Positions 5,890 through 6,850 of a DNA stretch of 6,850 nucleotides are shown here, one piece after another (positions within the stretch are counted from its first letter, which is position 1; each line of letters starts with the position of its first letter). The stretch spans positions 1-6,850 of the forward strand of contig JAEWMV010000001.1 in assembly GCA_023393045.1 (NCBI GenBank), read 5' to 3'. Source of the stretch: Bacillota bacterium. Its GTDB lineage: Bacteria > Bacillota > Clostridia > Christensenellales > CAG-138. Below the pieces are notes generated by a model. The model did no database searches. It saw nothing but the letters and a program-made list of their open reading frames with translations, and had not been told where the DNA came from. The position numbers were made by a program, and so were the translations under genes.

Positions 5890-5901
5890 TTGGGTACCCA
5901 A
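5890..5901. promoter_or_regulatory. 12-bp palindrome, operator candidate 2
   Basis: TTGGGTACCCAA is a perfect palindrome that shares TGGGTACCCA with the larger palindrome at 5857-5878. The pair precedes the plus-strand gene by about 145 bases and may be paired sites for one regulator. The regulator is not in the window. Confidence 0.45.
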
Positions 5902-5969
5902 ACCCTATTTTGATTTTTAAGAACGGCCATAAATGGACGTTGGCTATAAAGCCTAAAGGACATTAATCT

Positions 5970-6044
5970 ATGTTATACGCAAGTAAAAAAGTATGTATTA
6001 GGGATGATAGTCGAGTACGAAACTTTGATTTGCCGGGAGCATAA
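5970..6044 (+). CDS. Possible 24-codon small ORF before the plus-strand gene
   Basis: ATG 5970 opens a 24-codon frame (starting M-L-Y-A-S-K-K, ending L-P-G-A) that stops at TAA 6042-6044, one base before the GTG proposed for the next gene. AAGGA (5956-5960) lies 9 bases upstream. It is basic and has no known motif. It could be a leader peptide coupled to the next gene, or chance: it overlaps, in another frame, the possible N-terminal extension of that gene. Confidence 0.25.
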   Translation: MLYASKKVCIRDDSRVRNFDLPGA

Positions 6045-6045
6045 A

Positions 6046-6850
6046 GTGCGGGTATGTATGAATAAAACATGGTTATTGGGTAACGCTGACGTACCGATAT
6101 GCTGTAATCTTAACAAGGCTGCAGAGGATAATGGCCAACTTCTTCAAAACAGAGAGGTGTCGGCTTGGTTATTGCGTATCGCAGAGCGCTCACAAGCTGG
6201 CTACATTGGTGATATTCATGGAAGTCATGACTACCGCATGGAAAACATACTCGGAAAGTGCTGGATTTTAGGGTTGTCGAAAGATATCCCTGTTTTTGCT
6301 GATAAAATAGAGTTTATTACAGATTATTTGAAGCACCATATTCAAGGAACTCCAGAAGATGAGTTGAGTTTTAGCAAGATATATCACTATCGTGATAGTG
6401 AAAAGATACTAAGTTGTTTTCTTCCGTTTCTCGGCTACTATGATGACCCTACAGTTTTGCATATTGCCCGGGAGCGGATTGACGTCCTTTATTCGTTTAC
6501 ACGGAATAAACGGTATGATATATACGTCGACGGCTCTAAGATGAAAGGCGTAAAGAAAGAATGGCAACCATATATTATCAATCCTGACTTGTATTTTAAC
6601 GGGCATATAGCTCTACCGGATATGCACGATTATATTCTATTTGCAGGTATACTACCTTTTATAACTGCTGAAGAACGAGAAAAGGTAGAAGTGATAACAG
6701 AATGGCTGTTTGGCGAAGGTTACAAGCAAATTATACGACGTTACGGATATTTCTATGTTCCTGGTGGCACATATAATACAAAAGCTGTCACCTTTAAGCT
6801 AAATCTGTTGGATTTTCGAGATATGACCTTTGATAAGGGCGATCTTACTT
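6046..6850 (+). CDS. Unrecognised protein, partial (runs off right edge)
   Basis: The frame is open without a stop from 5950 to the window end; from the proposed GTG at 6046 it gives 268 codons. That length in A/T-rich DNA is strong evidence of coding. GTG is chosen for GGGAG (6035-6039) with a 6-base spacer. ATG 6058 (weak site) and ATG 6004 (no spacing to AGGG) are alternatives. There is no signal peptide or membrane segment. A W-L-L-G-N-A-D-V-P segment near the start, G-Y-I-G-D-I-H-G-S-H-D-Y-R-M-E-N (52-67) and later helix-like blocks faintly recall alpha/alpha-barrel proteins of the prenyltransferase/squalene-cyclase-repeat type. This is an impression, not an assignment. A Tyr/Gly-rich part (233-243) is near the cut end. 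Codons are much more A/T-rich than in the minus-strand genes, hinting at different ancestry. Confidence 0.7.
   Translation, partial: MRVCMNKTWLLGNADVPICCNLNKAAEDNGQLLQNREVSAWLLRIAERSQAGYIGDIHGSHDYRMENILGKCWILGLSKDIPVFADKIEFITDYLKHHIQGTPEDELSFSKIYHYRDSEKILSCFLPFLGYYDDPTVLHIARERIDVLYSFTRNKRYDIYVDGSKMKGVKKEWQPYIINPDLYFNGHIALPDMHDYILFAGILPFITAEEREKVEVITEWLFGEGYKQIIRRYGYFYVPGGTYNTKAVTFKLNLLDFRDMTFDKGDLT

Larger units (their letters stand above)
5569..5969. other. Intergenic junction between the arcC operon and the plus-strand gene
   Basis: No supportable gene lies in these 400 bases. They hold the arcC leader and promoter (to 5658), a palindrome TATCGATA (5674-5681), a 7-bp inverted repeat TATAAGC/GCTTATA (5714-5720 and 5744-5750), an 18-bp perfect hairpin and two TGGGTACCCA palindromes. 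No convincing promoter for the plus-strand gene was found. GC-rich patches persist to about 5745; beyond about 5780 the DNA is mostly A/T-rich. Confidence 0.6.

Noticed and set aside
6409..6606. 65-codon minus-strand frame
   Set aside because: It lies wholly opposite the long plus-strand gene and has no motif or ribosome site support.
1..6850. CRISPR array, tRNA, rRNA, transposase
   Set aside because: No regularly spaced repeats, cloverleaf, ribosomal RNA segment or transposase-like reading frame was seen on either strand.

Overview
The first 5.6 kb is GC-rich (two 60-base lines counted by hand, 3421-3480 and 5101-5160, give 58% and 57% GC). Every recognisable gene in it lies on the minus strand. 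Strong Shine-Dalgarno sites (AAGGAGG), TTG starts, lipoprotein signal peptides and an auxin-efflux-carrier (AEC) transporter suggest a GC-rich member of the Firmicutes/Clostridia, perhaps a gut lineage. This is inference from style; no marker gene settles it.

Minus-strand layout in the direction of transcription. A consensus-like promoter at 5658-5630 drives carbamate kinase (arcC, 5568-4627). A DUF1015-family gene follows 24 bases later (4602-3256), and the unit ends at a hairpin terminator (3230-3197). Next come an AEC-type transporter (3139-2201) and, 16 bases on, a PlsC-like acyltransferase with a C-terminal zinc ribbon (2184-985), closed by a terminator (954-918). A third unit starts from a promoter at 882-854. 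It encodes an L,D-transpeptidase (YkuD) with an N-terminal export signal (801-82), then the first 24 codons of another lipoprotein (from 72, running off the left edge). The stop codon of the first overlaps the ribosome binding site of the second.

The themes are energy and nitrogen metabolism (carbamate kinase makes ATP from carbamoyl phosphate), membrane transport and lipid acylation, and cell-wall remodelling. No ornithine carbamoyltransferase, arginine deiminase or other partner of carbamate kinase is present, so the carbamoyl phosphate source is unknown.

From about 5770 rightward the DNA changes character. Base composition falls (6301-6360 is 30% GC, 6661-6720 is 42%) and the coding strand flips to plus. 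The junction holds an 18-bp perfect hairpin overlapping a degenerate TPP-riboswitch-like stretch, then two palindromes sharing the core TGGGTACCCA. Beyond them a long plus-strand reading frame, open to the right edge, encodes an unrecognised protein with a faint alpha-helical-repeat look. This junction is the least ordinary part of the window: it may be an island edge, a recent insertion or an assembly join. No complete new system can be demonstrated, because the gene that would define it is cut by the window end.
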